64,000 nucleotides of DNA from Actinospineispora eucalypti (GCA_014208095.1 JACHMT010000001.1:2294001-2358000); one strand, 5' to 3'; positions 10,694 to 19,461 are shown, numbered from the stretch's first letter. Program-made: numbers and translations. The notes: a model not told the origin generated them from the sequence alone.

Positions 10694-11219
10694 TGTCCAC
10701 CAGCTGGTCGACCAGGGTGGCCAGCTCGCCGTCGCGGCGAGCCTGCGGGGCGAGGCCCTGCTGGTCGAAGTCGGCGAACAGCGACAGCGAGACCTGGGCG
10801 CGCACGTCCCACATCTGGAAGTTGGCGACGATCTGCCGCCACTGCTCGACCGCCCGCACGCCGCCGTCGGCGCCGTAGGCGACGAATGCGACCGACTTGC
10901 CGACCCACTCGGGACCGATGCTGTCCAGAGCGTTCTTGAACGGTCCGGGCACGCCGTGGTTGTACTCCGGCGTGACGAACACGAAGCCGTCGCACGCGTC
11001 AACGGCCTGGCTCCACCGGGTGACCTCGGGCGAGTCGTAGTTCCGGTTCGCGGCGGCCGGGACCGTCTCCGAGGTCAGCAGCGGGACCTGGAACTCCTTC
11101 AGGTCGAGGATCTCGACCGAGACGCCCTCGCGGGTGGCGAAGGCCTGTTCGACCCACTTCGCCACCAGTTCGCCCTTGCGACCTTCGCGGATTGAACCGA
11201 TCACAATTCCGATCTTCAC
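10674..11219 (-). CDS. NADPH-dependent FMN reductase (flavodoxin-like)
   Basis: 181 residues from GTG 11219 (VKIGIVIGSIREGRKGE). The frame extends 36 codons upstream, but that part is Pro/Ser-rich and unlike the family. Flavin-phosphate loop GSIREGRKGE near the N-terminus, FVTPEYNHGVPGPFKNALD (the conserved PEYNxxxPxxLKNAxD motif) near residue 80, and GADGGVRAVEQWR after it. It reduces FMN or quinone-like substrates with NAD(P)H; the physiological substrate is unknown. Cytoplasmic, apparently monocistronic. Confidence 0.88.
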   Translation of the reverse strand: MKIGIVIGSIREGRKGELVAKWVEQAFATREGVSVEILDLKEFQVPLLTSETVPAAANRNYDSPEVTRWSQAVDACDGFVFVTPEYNHGVPGPFKNALDSIGPEWVGKSVAFVAYGADGGVRAVEQWRQIVANFQMWDVRAQVSLSLFADFDQQGLAPQARRDGELATLVDQLVDITTRLA

Positions 11220-11287
11220 GGTCGGCAGCCTACCGGTGCCGTCTCGGCCGGCGGCGTTGTGCACGCCGGGCATCGGCCGGGGCGGAG

Positions 11288-11430
11288 CGGTGGAGCTGGT
11301 GGTGAACCGGACCGACGACCCGGGCACCTGGACCTACGGCGAGGGCACCGTGCACCACTTCGCCTGGAACGTGGACGACCGGGAGAACCACGCAGAGACC
11401 AAGAACCAGCTGGAGCAGATCGACATCTGA
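11288..11430 (+). pseudogene. VOC/ring-cleaving dioxygenase-like fragment
   Basis: An open stretch of about 45 codons reading VELVVNRTDDPGTWTYGEG, then TVHHFAWNVDDRENHAET and ENQLEQIDI-like sequence before a TGA. The G-x-G-x-VHH-x-A-x-x-V-x-D pattern is that of vicinal-oxygen-chelate dioxygenases around a metal-binding His. Both the 5' barrel modules and the rest of the C-terminal one are missing, so this is a leftover. It lies just upstream of the reductase/sigma-factor pair. Confidence 0.5.
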
Positions 11431-11508
11431 TCGGAGAGGAACCGATTCCTCCGGGGGCGGCCGAGGGTCTGTATTGCCGACGGACCCAACAACCCGGAGG
11501 TACTCACA

Positions 11509-12045
11509 ATGCGCAAGCTCTTGGTCGGTTGCCTGGTCTCCCTGGACGGCGTGCACGGCGAGCCGCGGTCCTGGGTCGGGCAGTACTTCGACGACCGGTC
11601 GGCCGAACGGTCCCTGGCCCAGCTCGAACGCACCGACGCGATGCTGATGGGCCGGGTGACCTACGAGTACTTCGCCGGCTCCTGGCCGCTGGCCACCGGC
11701 GCCTACCCGGACAAGGTCAACTCGATCCGCAAGTACGTGTTCTCCTCCACCCTCGCCGACCCGGAGTGGACCAACTCGGTGGTGGTCGCCGGCGACCCGG
11801 TGGCCGCCGTGGCCGAGCTGAAACAACAGGGGGAGGGCGACCTGGTCGTCTACGGCTACGGGCGGCTCGCCCGGACCCTGCTGGAACACGGCCTGGTGGA
11901 CCAGCTGGCGGTGACGGTCAACCCGGTGCTGGTCGGCGGGGGTGCGCCACTGTTCCGGCCCGGCGGAGAGCGGCGCGACCTGGAGCTGACCGAGGTCGAT
12001 CGGGCCGACTCCGGCGTGGTGACGCTGGTCTACACGCCGCGATGA
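11509..12045 (+). CDS. Dihydrofolate-reductase-family protein (RibD C-terminal fold)
   Basis: 178 residues, start ATG 11509 with GGAGG 8 nt upstream. Family features: MRKLLVGCLVSLDGVHGEP at the N-terminus, DAMLMGRVTYEYFAGSWP, VFSSTL, LKQQGEGDLVVYGYGRLARTLLEHGLVDQL and a final VNPVLVGGGAPLF. These fit the NADPH-binding RibD/DHFR-like fold found in many actinobacterial accessory reductases. The stop overlaps the sigma-factor ATG (ATGA), so the two are co-translated and the sigma factor may control this operon (inference). Confidence 0.9.
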   Translation: MRKLLVGCLVSLDGVHGEPRSWVGQYFDDRSAERSLAQLERTDAMLMGRVTYEYFAGSWPLATGAYPDKVNSIRKYVFSSTLADPEWTNSVVVAGDPVAAVAELKQQGEGDLVVYGYGRLARTLLEHGLVDQLAVTVNPVLVGGGAPLFRPGGERRDLELTEVDRADSGVVTLVYTPR

Positions 12046-13007
12046 GCATCCTGGAGCACGTGTCGGACGAGTTCACCAGGCAGGCCGAGAGCTACCGGCG
12101 GGAGCTGCTGGCGCACTGCTACCGGATGACCGGCTCGGCCCAGGACGCCGAGGACCTGGTGCAGGAGACCTACCTGCGGGCCTGGCGCGCCCATGAGGGC
12201 TTCGAGGGGCGCTCGTCCCTGCGCACCTGGCTGTACCGGATCGCCACCAACGCCTGCCTCAACGCGCTGCGGCAGAAGGAGCGCCGGGCGCTGCCCAGCG
12301 GCCTGGGCACGGAGAGCGCGAGCCTGGACGACCCGGAGGCCGGCACCTCGGCCGCCTGGCTGGAACCCCTGCCGGACCTGGCACCCGAGGTCGGCGACCC
12401 GGCGGACATCGCCGCCGCGCGGGCCGGGGTCCGGCTCGCGCTGGTGGCCAGCCTGCAGCTGCTGCCGCCCCGCCAGCGGGCGGTGCTGATCATGCGGGAC
12501 GTGCTGGCCTGGCCGGCCGCCGACGTGGCCCGGGCGCTGGAGCTGAGCGTGGTCGCGGTGAAGAGCCTGCTGCAGCGCGCGCGGAGCCGGCTGGCGGCGG
12601 TGGCGCCGGACATGGACGACGTGCTGGAACCCGACCACCCGAAGGCCCGGGCGCTGCTGGACGGCTACATGCGGGCGTTCGAGAACGCCGACGCCGCCGA
12701 GTTCGAGCGGCTGCTGCGCGCGGACGCGGTGCTGGAGGTCGTCCCGGGCGGCACCTGGTTCGACGGCAAGCGGGACTGTGTCGCGCTGCTGGTCCGCCAC
12801 GTCACGCTGGCGGCGGGGGACTGGCTGACCGTGCCGACCGTGGCCAACGGGCAACCCGCGTTCGCGGGCTACCTCCGCGCCCCGGACGGCGGCCACCAGG
12901 GCTACGGCCTCGGGGTACTGACGGTGACCGAAACCGGGATTGCCAAGGTCAGCGTGTTCGAGGGCGTCGGGCACCTGATCCGTTTCGGTCTGCCGACGGC
13001 CCGATAG
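12042..13007 (+). CDS. ECF sigma factor with SnoaL-like C-terminal domain
   Basis: 321 residues. Region 2 is at ~15-85 (LLAHCYRMTGSAQDAEDLVQ, RTWLYRIATNACLN) and region 4 at ~140-195 (LQLLPPRQRAVLIMRDVLAW, SLLQRARSRL). A SnoaL/NTF2-like domain follows (YMRAFENADAAEFERLLRAD...). This layout is that of the SigG/SigX5-type ECF subgroup, which has no classic anti-sigma partner; the C-terminal domain is thought to modulate activity. Start at ATG 12042 overlapping the reductase stop; the open frame upstream is a shadow of the reductase. Confidence 0.93.
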   Translation: MSILEHVSDEFTRQAESYRRELLAHCYRMTGSAQDAEDLVQETYLRAWRAHEGFEGRSSLRTWLYRIATNACLNALRQKERRALPSGLGTESASLDDPEAGTSAAWLEPLPDLAPEVGDPADIAAARAGVRLALVASLQLLPPRQRAVLIMRDVLAWPAADVARALELSVVAVKSLLQRARSRLAAVAPDMDDVLEPDHPKARALLDGYMRAFENADAAEFERLLRADAVLEVVPGGTWFDGKRDCVALLVRHVTLAAGDWLTVPTVANGQPAFAGYLRAPDGGHQGYGLGVLTVTETGIAKVSVFEGVGHLIRFGLPTAR

Positions 13008-13094
13008 TCACGGTTACCTGACGTTTTATCAGCTACCGCACCGGTCCCAGTTCGAGCAGAGTTAAGCGGTTCGAACAAGAGTCGGGGTGGTGGG

Positions 13095-14579
13095 ATGACG
13101 AGCACCTCAGCGGTACCGACGCCGGATTACCGGCCGAAACCGGTGGCGCGCGCGGTCGAGACGGTCGAGGGGCCGGACGAGATCGGCGCGCGGGAACAGC
13201 TGCGCTGGTTCATCACGCTCTGGGTGATGGCGCTGGCGGCGCACTACACGGACAACGATCCGCTGGGTGTGCTGACGGTGCTGGCCTACGGCCTGCCCGC
13301 GCTGGCCTACCCGGCCTCCCCGTGGGCGTTCGGCCTGCTCATCGCCGGGGCGGGGGTGACCGGTGCGGTGGCCTGGCCGACGGCGGCCAACCACAAGGTG
13401 GTCAGCCTGTTCATCGCGCTCGGCTTCGCCTCGGCGGCGCTGTACGTGTGGGCCACCCGCGACCGGCCGGGCACCAGCGGCAGCTTCCTCGTGCGGTGGC
13501 TGGCGGCGTCCCGCGCACCGGTGGCGATCACGCTGCTGGTGGTCTACGCGTTCACCGTCTTCCACAAGCTGAACACCGCGTTCCTGGATCCGGCGGTGTC
13601 CTGCGCCGGCCACCTGCTCGGTCAGCTGATCAAGTACAACGGGCTGCCGATCACGGTGGCCCCGTCGGTGGTGCTGGCCTCCGCGTACGGCACGTTGGCG
13701 GTCGAGACGACGATCCTGGTGCTGCTCGCGCTGCCCCGCACGCGGCGCTGGGGGCTGTTGCTCGGGGTGGGCTTCCACCTGGTGCTGGCCCCGGCGTCGT
13801 TCTGGGACTTCGCCACCATGGTGTTCGCGCTGTACGTGCTGTTCGTGCCGACCCGGGTGTTCGCCGAGCTGGCGCCCCGGTCGGACAACGTGCGGGCCAT
13901 CGCGCTGGCCGGGTTCGGCATGCACCTGGTGGTGGCGACCGCCGTGTCGGCGGTCGGCGCGGTCGGCTTCTTCGGGGTGCGCTGGCACACGGTGATCGTG
14001 CTGTGCTGGTACGTCGCGGTGATTCCGATGATGGCCCAGCTGCTGCGGGCGTGTTTCGCGGACCGTGAGCGGTGGACCGGGTGGTCGCCCCGCCCGGGGG
14101 TGCTGCTGGTGGTGCCGCTGCTCGTGTTCGTCACCGGGGCGTCGCCGTACCTGGGGCTGAAAACGGTGAGCAACTTCTCCATGTTCAGCAACCTGCACAC
14201 CGAGCCGGGCGTGGCCAACCACCTGCTGCCGGGGATCTCCGCCCTGCAGGTGCTGCCGTACGAGCGGGACCCGGTGACCATCACCGACATCGAGCTGTCC
14301 GCCGACCTCACCAACGTCACGGTGACCCAGCCGAGGTGGGCGCGGGAGAAGCCGCCGATCACCGTGCCCTGGCAGGAACTGCGCCGGATCGTGACGATCT
14401 GGCGGGAGGCCGGAGTGGAAACGGTCCGCCTCGAGTTCATCCGGGGCGGGGTGCCGCACTCGGTGCCGAACGCGCTCGCCGACCCGGAGCTGGCCGCTCC
14501 GATGCCGTGGTGGCAGCGGAACCTGCTGGCCTACCGGGCCGTCTCCTCGGCCGACGGATCGGACATCTGCCGCTGGTGA
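13095..14579 (+). CDS. HTTM-domain polytopic membrane protein
   Basis: 494 residues with about ten hydrophobic helices between residues 35 and 365, then a soluble C-terminal domain of ~120 residues. YAFTVFHKLNTAFLDPAVSC is typical of the HTTM (vitamin-K-carboxylase-like) membrane fold. The segment SNFSMFSNLHTE before the soluble part recalls the PMFS motif in the separate protein at 22320, suggesting a fused version of the split pair at 22320/22817. Start ATG 13095 after GGTGGTGGG. No catalytic residues or substrate can be named. Confidence 0.8.
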   Translation: MTSTSAVPTPDYRPKPVARAVETVEGPDEIGAREQLRWFITLWVMALAAHYTDNDPLGVLTVLAYGLPALAYPASPWAFGLLIAGAGVTGAVAWPTAANHKVVSLFIALGFASAALYVWATRDRPGTSGSFLVRWLAASRAPVAITLLVVYAFTVFHKLNTAFLDPAVSCAGHLLGQLIKYNGLPITVAPSVVLASAYGTLAVETTILVLLALPRTRRWGLLLGVGFHLVLAPASFWDFATMVFALYVLFVPTRVFAELAPRSDNVRAIALAGFGMHLVVATAVSAVGAVGFFGVRWHTVIVLCWYVAVIPMMAQLLRACFADRERWTGWSPRPGVLLVVPLLVFVTGASPYLGLKTVSNFSMFSNLHTEPGVANHLLPGISALQVLPYERDPVTITDIELSADLTNVTVTQPRWAREKPPITVPWQELRRIVTIWREAGVETVRLEFIRGGVPHSVPNALADPELAAPMPWWQRNLLAYRAVSSADGSDICRW

Positions 14580-14607
14580 TCCGGCGGTCCCACCCGCACC
14601 TGGGCTC

Positions 14608-14628
14608 TCCATCCGTCGCGCGGATGGA
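14608..14628 (+). terminator. Hairpin after the HTTM gene
   Basis: Eight-bp perfect stem (TCCATCCG / CGGATGGA) with a 5-nt loop, 28 nt after the stop. The rest of the ~390-nt gap to 14972 shows no gene; it becomes less GC-rich from about 14825, the probable promoter zone of the repeat protein. Confidence 0.55.
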
Positions 14629-14972
14629 CATGGGGCGCAACGACCACATGGCGGAAATCCGGGCCGGCCTCCGGGTCGGCCCGGGTGCGCGGGCCGTCCG
14701 TGGTGGCTGAGTGAGGCCGGGGCGGTTCGGCATAAGGCGGCGCGCCCGTTCGGAGCAATGGCTCACTCGGATGGCGGCGTTCGGCCCCGGTGGGAGCTGA
14801 GTGCGCGCTCAACGACGCTCGGCGGCCGATTACGTCGAGCGGTCAATTACTGTCGGTAAATGGTCGCTGGTCTAGTTGGGTGGTAGCGATGAGCGGGTGA
14901 GTGTCTCTTGGTCGACGAAGCCACGCGACGTATAACTACTGTTCCCTGTCACTCGAACGAGGGATCACGATC

Positions 14973-17363
14973 GTGTCTTCGCATGCCCCGCGACATAGCG
15001 CGGATCCGGAAACGGTGCCAATCGTTCTCGGTGAGCTGCTCGGTCGGCGGATGTCCGAACCGACCGGCACCGTCCAGGCGGCCGCCGCCGCGCGGCGCGT
15101 CTCGATACCGCTGCGGGCGTTCCGCCGGCCCGGACCGCCGCGCTTCCTGGACCGGGAGTCCGCGCTGGTCGCCGCCGTCCGTGCCGCCGGTGGGTCGAGC
15201 CCCTTCCCCCACCAGAACCTGGCTCGCAATGCGGGGGCGTTCCTGGCGGTGGGCTCCCTGGCCGCCGGCGCGGCCCTGTTCGGCTCCGAACAGCACGGCC
15301 CGGACAGCTCCAGCGCCCCCGATGGCGGCTTCCCCCAGTCCGGCATCTTCGGCCGGCCCCCGACCGACCTGCCCGGGCTGTTCGGCGTCGACGGTTCGCT
15401 GTTCGCCCTGCCCGGGGTCAACCCGGTGGCCTTCACCGCGCTCAACCAGGTACCCGGTGCGCCGGCGGCCGGGGCGGGCGCGCTGCCCGGGGCGCCGGGC
15501 GTCGGCATCCCGCCCGGTGGTGTTGTCACCCCGCCCGGAACCGGTGTCCCGCCCGGTGGCGGCACTCCGCCCGGCAGTGGGGTCCCGCCCGGTGGCGGAA
15601 ACCCGCCGGGTGGTGGCACTCCGCCCGGTGGTGGGACCCCGCCCGGAGGGGGCACGCCGCCCGGAGGGGGCACCTCCGACGGCGGATCCGGTGGCGCGGT
15701 CGGCGGGCTGGCGAACGGCGTGGTCGGCGGCGCGGGTGGTGCGCTCGGCGGCGTGGTGAGTGGACTGGGGGACACCGTGGGCGGCCCCCTGGGCGGCACG
15801 GTGTCCGCGCTCGGCGACGTGGTGACCGGTACTACCGCGGTGCTCGGGAACACCCTGGACGCCACGGTCGGCGTGGTCGGTGCGACCGCGCAGGGTGCGG
15901 TCGGCGCGGTGACCGGGCTGGTCGGCGGGGTCGGCGGGACGCTGGGGCAGACCGTCGAGCAGGTCGGCGAGGCGTTGCCGGTGCTCGGCCCGGTGGTCGG
16001 GACGCTCGGCTCCACGGTCTCCCAGGTGACCGGCGGGCTGGCCGGCACGGTCCAGTCCACGGTCGGCGGGTTGACCGGTGGGCTGCTCGGCGGGCTCCCG
16101 TCCGCCGCGACCGAGGCCGCCACCGACGCCGCGACGAGCGCCGTTCAGGCGCCGCGCAAGGCCCTCGCGTCCGTGCCGGTCACCAGTGCGTCGGACGTCG
16201 TGGGCTCGGCCGGTACGGAGACCACCCGGAAGCTGGCGGACGCGGTGACCGCGCCGGTCGGCGGGTTGGTCGGCGGGCTGTCCGGCACGCTCGGCGGGCT
16301 TAGCGGGGGGTCCGGCCTGACCGGCGGGCTTACCGGGGGGTCGGGCCTGACCGGCGGGCTTACCGGGGAGTCCGGCGTGACCGGCGGGCTTACTGGGGGG
16401 TCGGGCTTGACTGGCGGGCTTACCGGGGGGTCCGGTGGCGCGGGTGCGGCTCCGTCGTCCAAGGGGTCGGCGCTGAGCAGCCTGACCCTGCCGATCGCTC
16501 CCTCGGATGCGGCTACTCCCGAGCAGAACGTGCGCTCCGAGGATCGAGGTTCGGAGCTTCTGCCGGGCCTGCTCCCGAATCCGTCGGCCGCTCTGGACTC
16601 GTCGAGCGCGCCGGGTTCGGTGACCCAGCCGGCTCCTTCGCTCCTTCCGGACCTCTCGCCCACGCCGGGTTCGTCCCTCGGGTCCTCCGGGGAGCCTCGG
16701 GTCGCCGACGCGCAGCCGTCGGAGCCGGTGCGGGACGCGTTGAACGGCCCGCTGAACGGGCTCGGCGACCTGCCCGGCCTCGGGTCGAAGTCGACGGAGT
16801 CGTCTACCGGCGCCGGTTCGAACGGCGTGGACTCCGGCCGCGGCGATTCGGGCCTCGGTGCACTCAACGGCGGCGATTCGGCCCGGTCCCTGCTCGGGAG
16901 CCAGCCGAAGACGCGCGAGTCGAGCCCGAGCTTGTCCGAGCGGAGCCGGGCGAGCCGCGGTGACTCGGGTCGCGTTGGTTCGAGCCGGAGTTCGGCCGAG
17001 CGGGCGGAGTCGAGCCGTAGCGAGTCGGGCCGGAGCTCTTTCAACCGGAGCGAGCGCTCAAGCCGGAGCGAGTTCGGTCGGAGCGAGCGGTCCAGTCGGA
17101 GTGAGCGGTCTGGCCGGAGCGAGTCGAGCCGGAGCGAAGGTTCCGGGCGGAGCGAGTCGAGCCGGTCCGGCCGGGGTGACTCGGGTGGCCGGTCCGGCGG
17201 CTCGGACGGCGGCGGCCGCTCGGGCGGTGGCAAGTCGCACGGCGGTGGCAAGTCGGACGGCGGTGGCAAGTCGCACGGCGGTGGCAAGTCGGACGGTGGT
17301 GGCAAGTCCGGCGGTGGTGGCAAGTCCGGCGGTGGTAAGTCCGGTGGCGGGCGGGGGCACTAG
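14973..17363 (+). CDS. Large low-complexity repeat protein with one membrane segment
   Basis: About 796 residues from GTG 14973, which has GAGGGA upstream; a GTG at 14901 would add 24. Order: basic N-terminus (~1-85); one hydrophobic helix (~86-104, AGAFLAVGSLAAGAALFG); a PPGGGT repeat block (~190-235); a Gly/Val/Leu amphipathic stretch; LTGGLTGGSG decapeptide repeats (~440-490); a Pro/Ser linker; an SRSE-type Arg/Ser/Glu region (~640-735); and a C-terminal GGGKSHGGGKSDG tail. No enzymatic domain. The layout suggests a membrane-anchored, surface- or wall-associated protein with a polycationic end (inference). Its function is unknown. Confidence 0.8.
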   Translation: MSSHAPRHSADPETVPIVLGELLGRRMSEPTGTVQAAAAARRVSIPLRAFRRPGPPRFLDRESALVAAVRAAGGSSPFPHQNLARNAGAFLAVGSLAAGAALFGSEQHGPDSSSAPDGGFPQSGIFGRPPTDLPGLFGVDGSLFALPGVNPVAFTALNQVPGAPAAGAGALPGAPGVGIPPGGVVTPPGTGVPPGGGTPPGSGVPPGGGNPPGGGTPPGGGTPPGGGTPPGGGTSDGGSGGAVGGLANGVVGGAGGALGGVVSGLGDTVGGPLGGTVSALGDVVTGTTAVLGNTLDATVGVVGATAQGAVGAVTGLVGGVGGTLGQTVEQVGEALPVLGPVVGTLGSTVSQVTGGLAGTVQSTVGGLTGGLLGGLPSAATEAATDAATSAVQAPRKALASVPVTSASDVVGSAGTETTRKLADAVTAPVGGLVGGLSGTLGGLSGGSGLTGGLTGGSGLTGGLTGESGVTGGLTGGSGLTGGLTGGSGGAGAAPSSKGSALSSLTLPIAPSDAATPEQNVRSEDRGSELLPGLLPNPSAALDSSSAPGSVTQPAPSLLPDLSPTPGSSLGSSGEPRVADAQPSEPVRDALNGPLNGLGDLPGLGSKSTESSTGAGSNGVDSGRGDSGLGALNGGDSARSLLGSQPKTRESSPSLSERSRASRGDSGRVGSSRSSAERAESSRSESGRSSFNRSERSSRSEFGRSERSSRSERSGRSESSRSEGSGRSESSRSGRGDSGGRSGGSDGGGRSGGGKSHGGGKSDGGGKSHGGGKSDGGGKSGGGGKSGGGKSGGGRGH
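15551..15675 (+). repeat. In-frame PPGGGT-coding repeats
   Basis: Degenerate 15- to 18-nt units (CCGCCCGGTGGTGGxACT type) in tandem, each encoding PPGG plus a variable residue. They lie inside the repeat protein gene and keep its frame; prone to slippage in length. Confidence 0.8.
16293..16434 (+). repeat. 30-bp tandem repeat encoding GGLTGGSGLT
   Basis: Four full units and most of a fifth, exactly 30 nt apart (starts 16293, 16323, 16353, 16383, 16413), with one to three changes between copies. Multiples of 10 codons keep the frame. The near identity suggests recent expansion. Confidence 0.9.
17223..17330 (+). repeat. 18-bp tandem repeat encoding GGGKSx
   Basis: Six units of 18 nt in which the last codon alternates His/Asp/His/Asp and then Gly/Gly. 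The alternation implies an ancestral 36-bp duplication. Encodes the Gly/Lys-rich tail of the repeat protein. Confidence 0.9.
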
Positions 17364-17543
17364 CCGCTCGCATCGGTCGGTCGGCCCCGGGCTGCGTTCG
17401 TTCACGGGCGCGGTCCGGGGTCGCCGCATGTCCGGGTAGTGGGTCACAAGCTGGTCGGGCCCGGCCCGCCGCCAGGAGCGGCCACCGAGGGTCGGCCGGG
17501 GCCGTTGCGTTTGGCGACCGATGCGGCTCTACCAGGCCCGATA

Positions 17544-17684
17544 CATGATCAGCATGACATGGTGGCCGTTCCCGGGCGCCCGAAACGGCCCTCAGGTCAT
17601 GTTGACCATGGCCTCGGTGGTCATCGGGCACTCAGTGCGGTACTGGCGGCGCCGAGTGGCAGTCGAGTGCTCTTTTAGATCATG
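17544..17684. repeat. Intergenic hairpin element, copy A
   Basis: 141-bp element between two convergent genes (stops at 17363 and 17724). It begins CATGATCAGCATGAC and ends GATCATG, giving short inverted termini. The core, 17553-17601, folds into a 49-nt imperfect hairpin closed by CATGAC/GTCATG, followed at once by TTGACCATG. Copy B at 55045-55180 has the same order, the same 49-nt core length, the same TTGACCATG and the same distal GAGTGC...GATCATG. The preceding flank (17364-17543) holds no gene. Confidence 0.75.
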
Positions 17685-17723
17685 GATCGGGGGACTGGGC
17701 TGCCGCTCGGTGAAGGCGGCGGG

Positions 17724-18059
17724 TCAGGTGGTCGCTTCGAGCGGGCGGTCGCGGTCGAGGGCGGCGAGCACCGATTGGAGCAATCCGGGGAAGCGGGCCT
17801 CCAGGTCGTCCCGGCGCAGCCGCACGATCCGCTCCCGGCCGACCAGCGTGGTCAGGGTCAGGCCCGCCTCGCGCAGCACCTGGTAGTGGTGCGACAGGGT
17901 GGACTTGTGCAGCTCGATGCCGGTGGCCACGACCCCGCAGTTGATCGGGCCGCACCGGCTCATCCGGCCGACCAGCTCCAGGCGCACCGGGTCGGACAGT
18001 GCGTGCATCACCTGGGCCAGCTGGATGTCCTCGGTGGCCGGGTGCCACAGCCCACGCAT
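17724..18059 (-). CDS. ArsR/SmtB-type transcriptional regulator
   Basis: 111 residues from ATG 18059, preceded by GAGAGG 7 nt away; the ATG six codons upstream lacks a site. Winged helix: LAQVMHALSDPVRLELVGRM, then recognition helix GIELHKSTLSHHYQVLREAG and wing LVGRERIVRLRRDDLEARFPG. The ArsR metal motif ELCVCDL is absent (GPINCGVVATG instead), so it probably senses a small molecule or redox signal. It is divergent from an MFS exporter across 150 nt and very likely represses it. Confidence 0.9.
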   Translation of the reverse strand: MRGLWHPATEDIQLAQVMHALSDPVRLELVGRMSRCGPINCGVVATGIELHKSTLSHHYQVLREAGLTLTTLVGRERIVRLRRDDLEARFPGLLQSVLAALDRDRPLEATT

Positions 18060-18093
18060 GTCGCCGCCTCTCGGCAAATGGTTGGAAGCTGCT

Positions 18094-18126
18094 CAAACCA
18101 TCGACTAGTTTGGTAGTTGCCCAACT
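18094..18126. promoter_or_regulatory. Candidate ArsR operators in the divergent gap
   Basis: Two small dyads between the regulator and exporter: CAAAC...GTTTG (18094-18112) and AGTTGCCCAACT (18115-18126). The short AT-rich palindromes fit a dimeric winged-helix repressor, but no consensus for this regulator is known. Confidence 0.4.
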
Positions 18127-18209
18127 TTCCGACCAGATTACCAAGATCGGAAGTCGGCCCGACACCGACGTCGAACCGAACTCGTCGTGATCGTCCGAGA
18201 GGCTGCCCG

Positions 18210-19394
18210 TTGTCCGCACGTACCTACCTGCTCGCCGCCGGCACCTTCGCGGTGGGCACCAGCGCCTACGTGGTTTCCGGGGTGCTGCCCGCAGTGAGCG
18301 CCGACCTGCGAGTGACGCTGTCCGCCGCCGGTCAGCTTGCCACCGCGTTCGCCCTCAGCTACGCGATCGGCGCGCCGCTGCTGGCCACGCTGACCGGCCG
18401 CTGGGAGCGGCGCACGCTGCTGGTCGCCGCGCTGCTCACCGCCGGCGTCGGCAACGCGATCGCCGCCGTCGCGCCCAACTACCCGCTGCTCATCGTCGGC
18501 CGGGTGGTGGCCGCGCTCGGCGCGGCCGCGTACACCCCGGCGGCCACCCTGTTCGCCACCGGCATGCTGCCGCCGGCGGCCCGGGGCCGGGCGGTGGCGG
18601 TGGTGTTCGGCGGGTTGACCGTCGCGCTGGTGATCGGCGTGCCGATCGGCAGCCTGCTCGGCACGAGCCTCGGCTATCGCGGGGTGTTCGCGCTGGTCTC
18701 GGCGGTCTGCCTGGCGGTGGCGGCCGGCGTGGCGCTGCTGCTGCCCAAGATGGAACCCTCCGCCCCGGTGCCGCTGCGCGAGCGGTTCGCGGCGGCCGCC
18801 GACCGGCGGGTGTTGCTGGTGCTGGGCGTGACCGTGTTCGGCGTGCTCGCCGCGCTCACCGTGTACACCTACGCGGCGCCGTTCCTCACCGCCACCGGTG
18901 ACATGCACGGCGCGACGATCGGGCTGGTGCTGCTGGCCTACGGCCTCGGCGGGGTGGTCGGGAACATCCTCGGTGGCCGGGCCAACGACCGGTTCGGGCC
19001 GATGCGCACGCTGATCGGCGCGTGTATCGGGGTGGCCGCCGGCGCGGCGCTGCTCCCGTTCGGTGCCACCTCGGTGGTCGGGGCGTCGCTGGCGCTGTTC
19101 GCATGGGCGGGCTTCGGCTGGGCGTTCAACCCGCCGGTGCAGGCGTTGCTGCTGGAGTTGGGACCGGAGGGCGGCCTGCTGCTGTCGCTGAACGCCTCGG
19201 CGATCTACTTCGGCGCCGGGCTGTCCGGCATCGTCGGCGGGCTGGTGATCAGCGTGGCCGGGGTCGGGGCACTGCCGGTGATCTCGGTGGCGCTGAGCCT
19301 GGTGGTCATCGTGCTGGTCCTGCTGCTGCGCCGGGCGGTGGCCCGGAGTGAGCCGGCGCCGGCGATCCCGGTCACGGTCGGCCGTAGCGACTGA
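18210..19394 (+). CDS. MFS transporter (drug exporter type)
   Basis: 394 residues, 12 predicted helices. The TTG at 18210 has GAGAGG 8 nt upstream and places the first helix at the N-terminus (SARTYLLAAGTFAVGTSAYV). Motif A-like LLATLTGRWERRTLL follows helix 2, and GGRANDRFGPMRTL is the repeat after helix 8. The pattern fits the AraJ/DHA1 group exporting drugs or sugars by proton antiport. Divergent from and probably repressed by the ArsR gene. Confidence 0.88.
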   Translation: MSARTYLLAAGTFAVGTSAYVVSGVLPAVSADLRVTLSAAGQLATAFALSYAIGAPLLATLTGRWERRTLLVAALLTAGVGNAIAAVAPNYPLLIVGRVVAALGAAAYTPAATLFATGMLPPAARGRAVAVVFGGLTVALVIGVPIGSLLGTSLGYRGVFALVSAVCLAVAAGVALLLPKMEPSAPVPLRERFAAAADRRVLLVLGVTVFGVLAALTVYTYAAPFLTATGDMHGATIGLVLLAYGLGGVVGNILGGRANDRFGPMRTLIGACIGVAAGAALLPFGATSVVGASLALFAWAGFGWAFNPPVQALLLELGPEGGLLLSLNASAIYFGAGLSGIVGGLVISVAGVGALPVISVALSLVVIVLVLLLRRAVARSEPAPAIPVTVGRSD

Positions 19395-19410
19395 CCTTTC
19401 GTCAGCCAAT

Positions 19411-19425
19411 CGTCAGCTTCTGACG
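19411..19425 (+). terminator. Short hairpin after the MFS gene
   Basis: CGTCAG-CTT-CTGACG, a 6-bp stem with a 3-nt loop, 16 nt after the stop. A second small dyad (CTGAC...GTCAG) overlaps the stop itself. Confidence 0.4.
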
Positions 19426-19461
19426 GCCCGGCGTCCCGTGATCTCCCCTTAACCTCCCCGG

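Noticed and set aside
14936..16123. 395-aa Pro/Ser/Thr-rich antisense frame (and 16145-17323 antisense)
   Set aside because: These are complements of the GC-rich repeat protein; their composition mirrors its codons and they lack ribosome sites.
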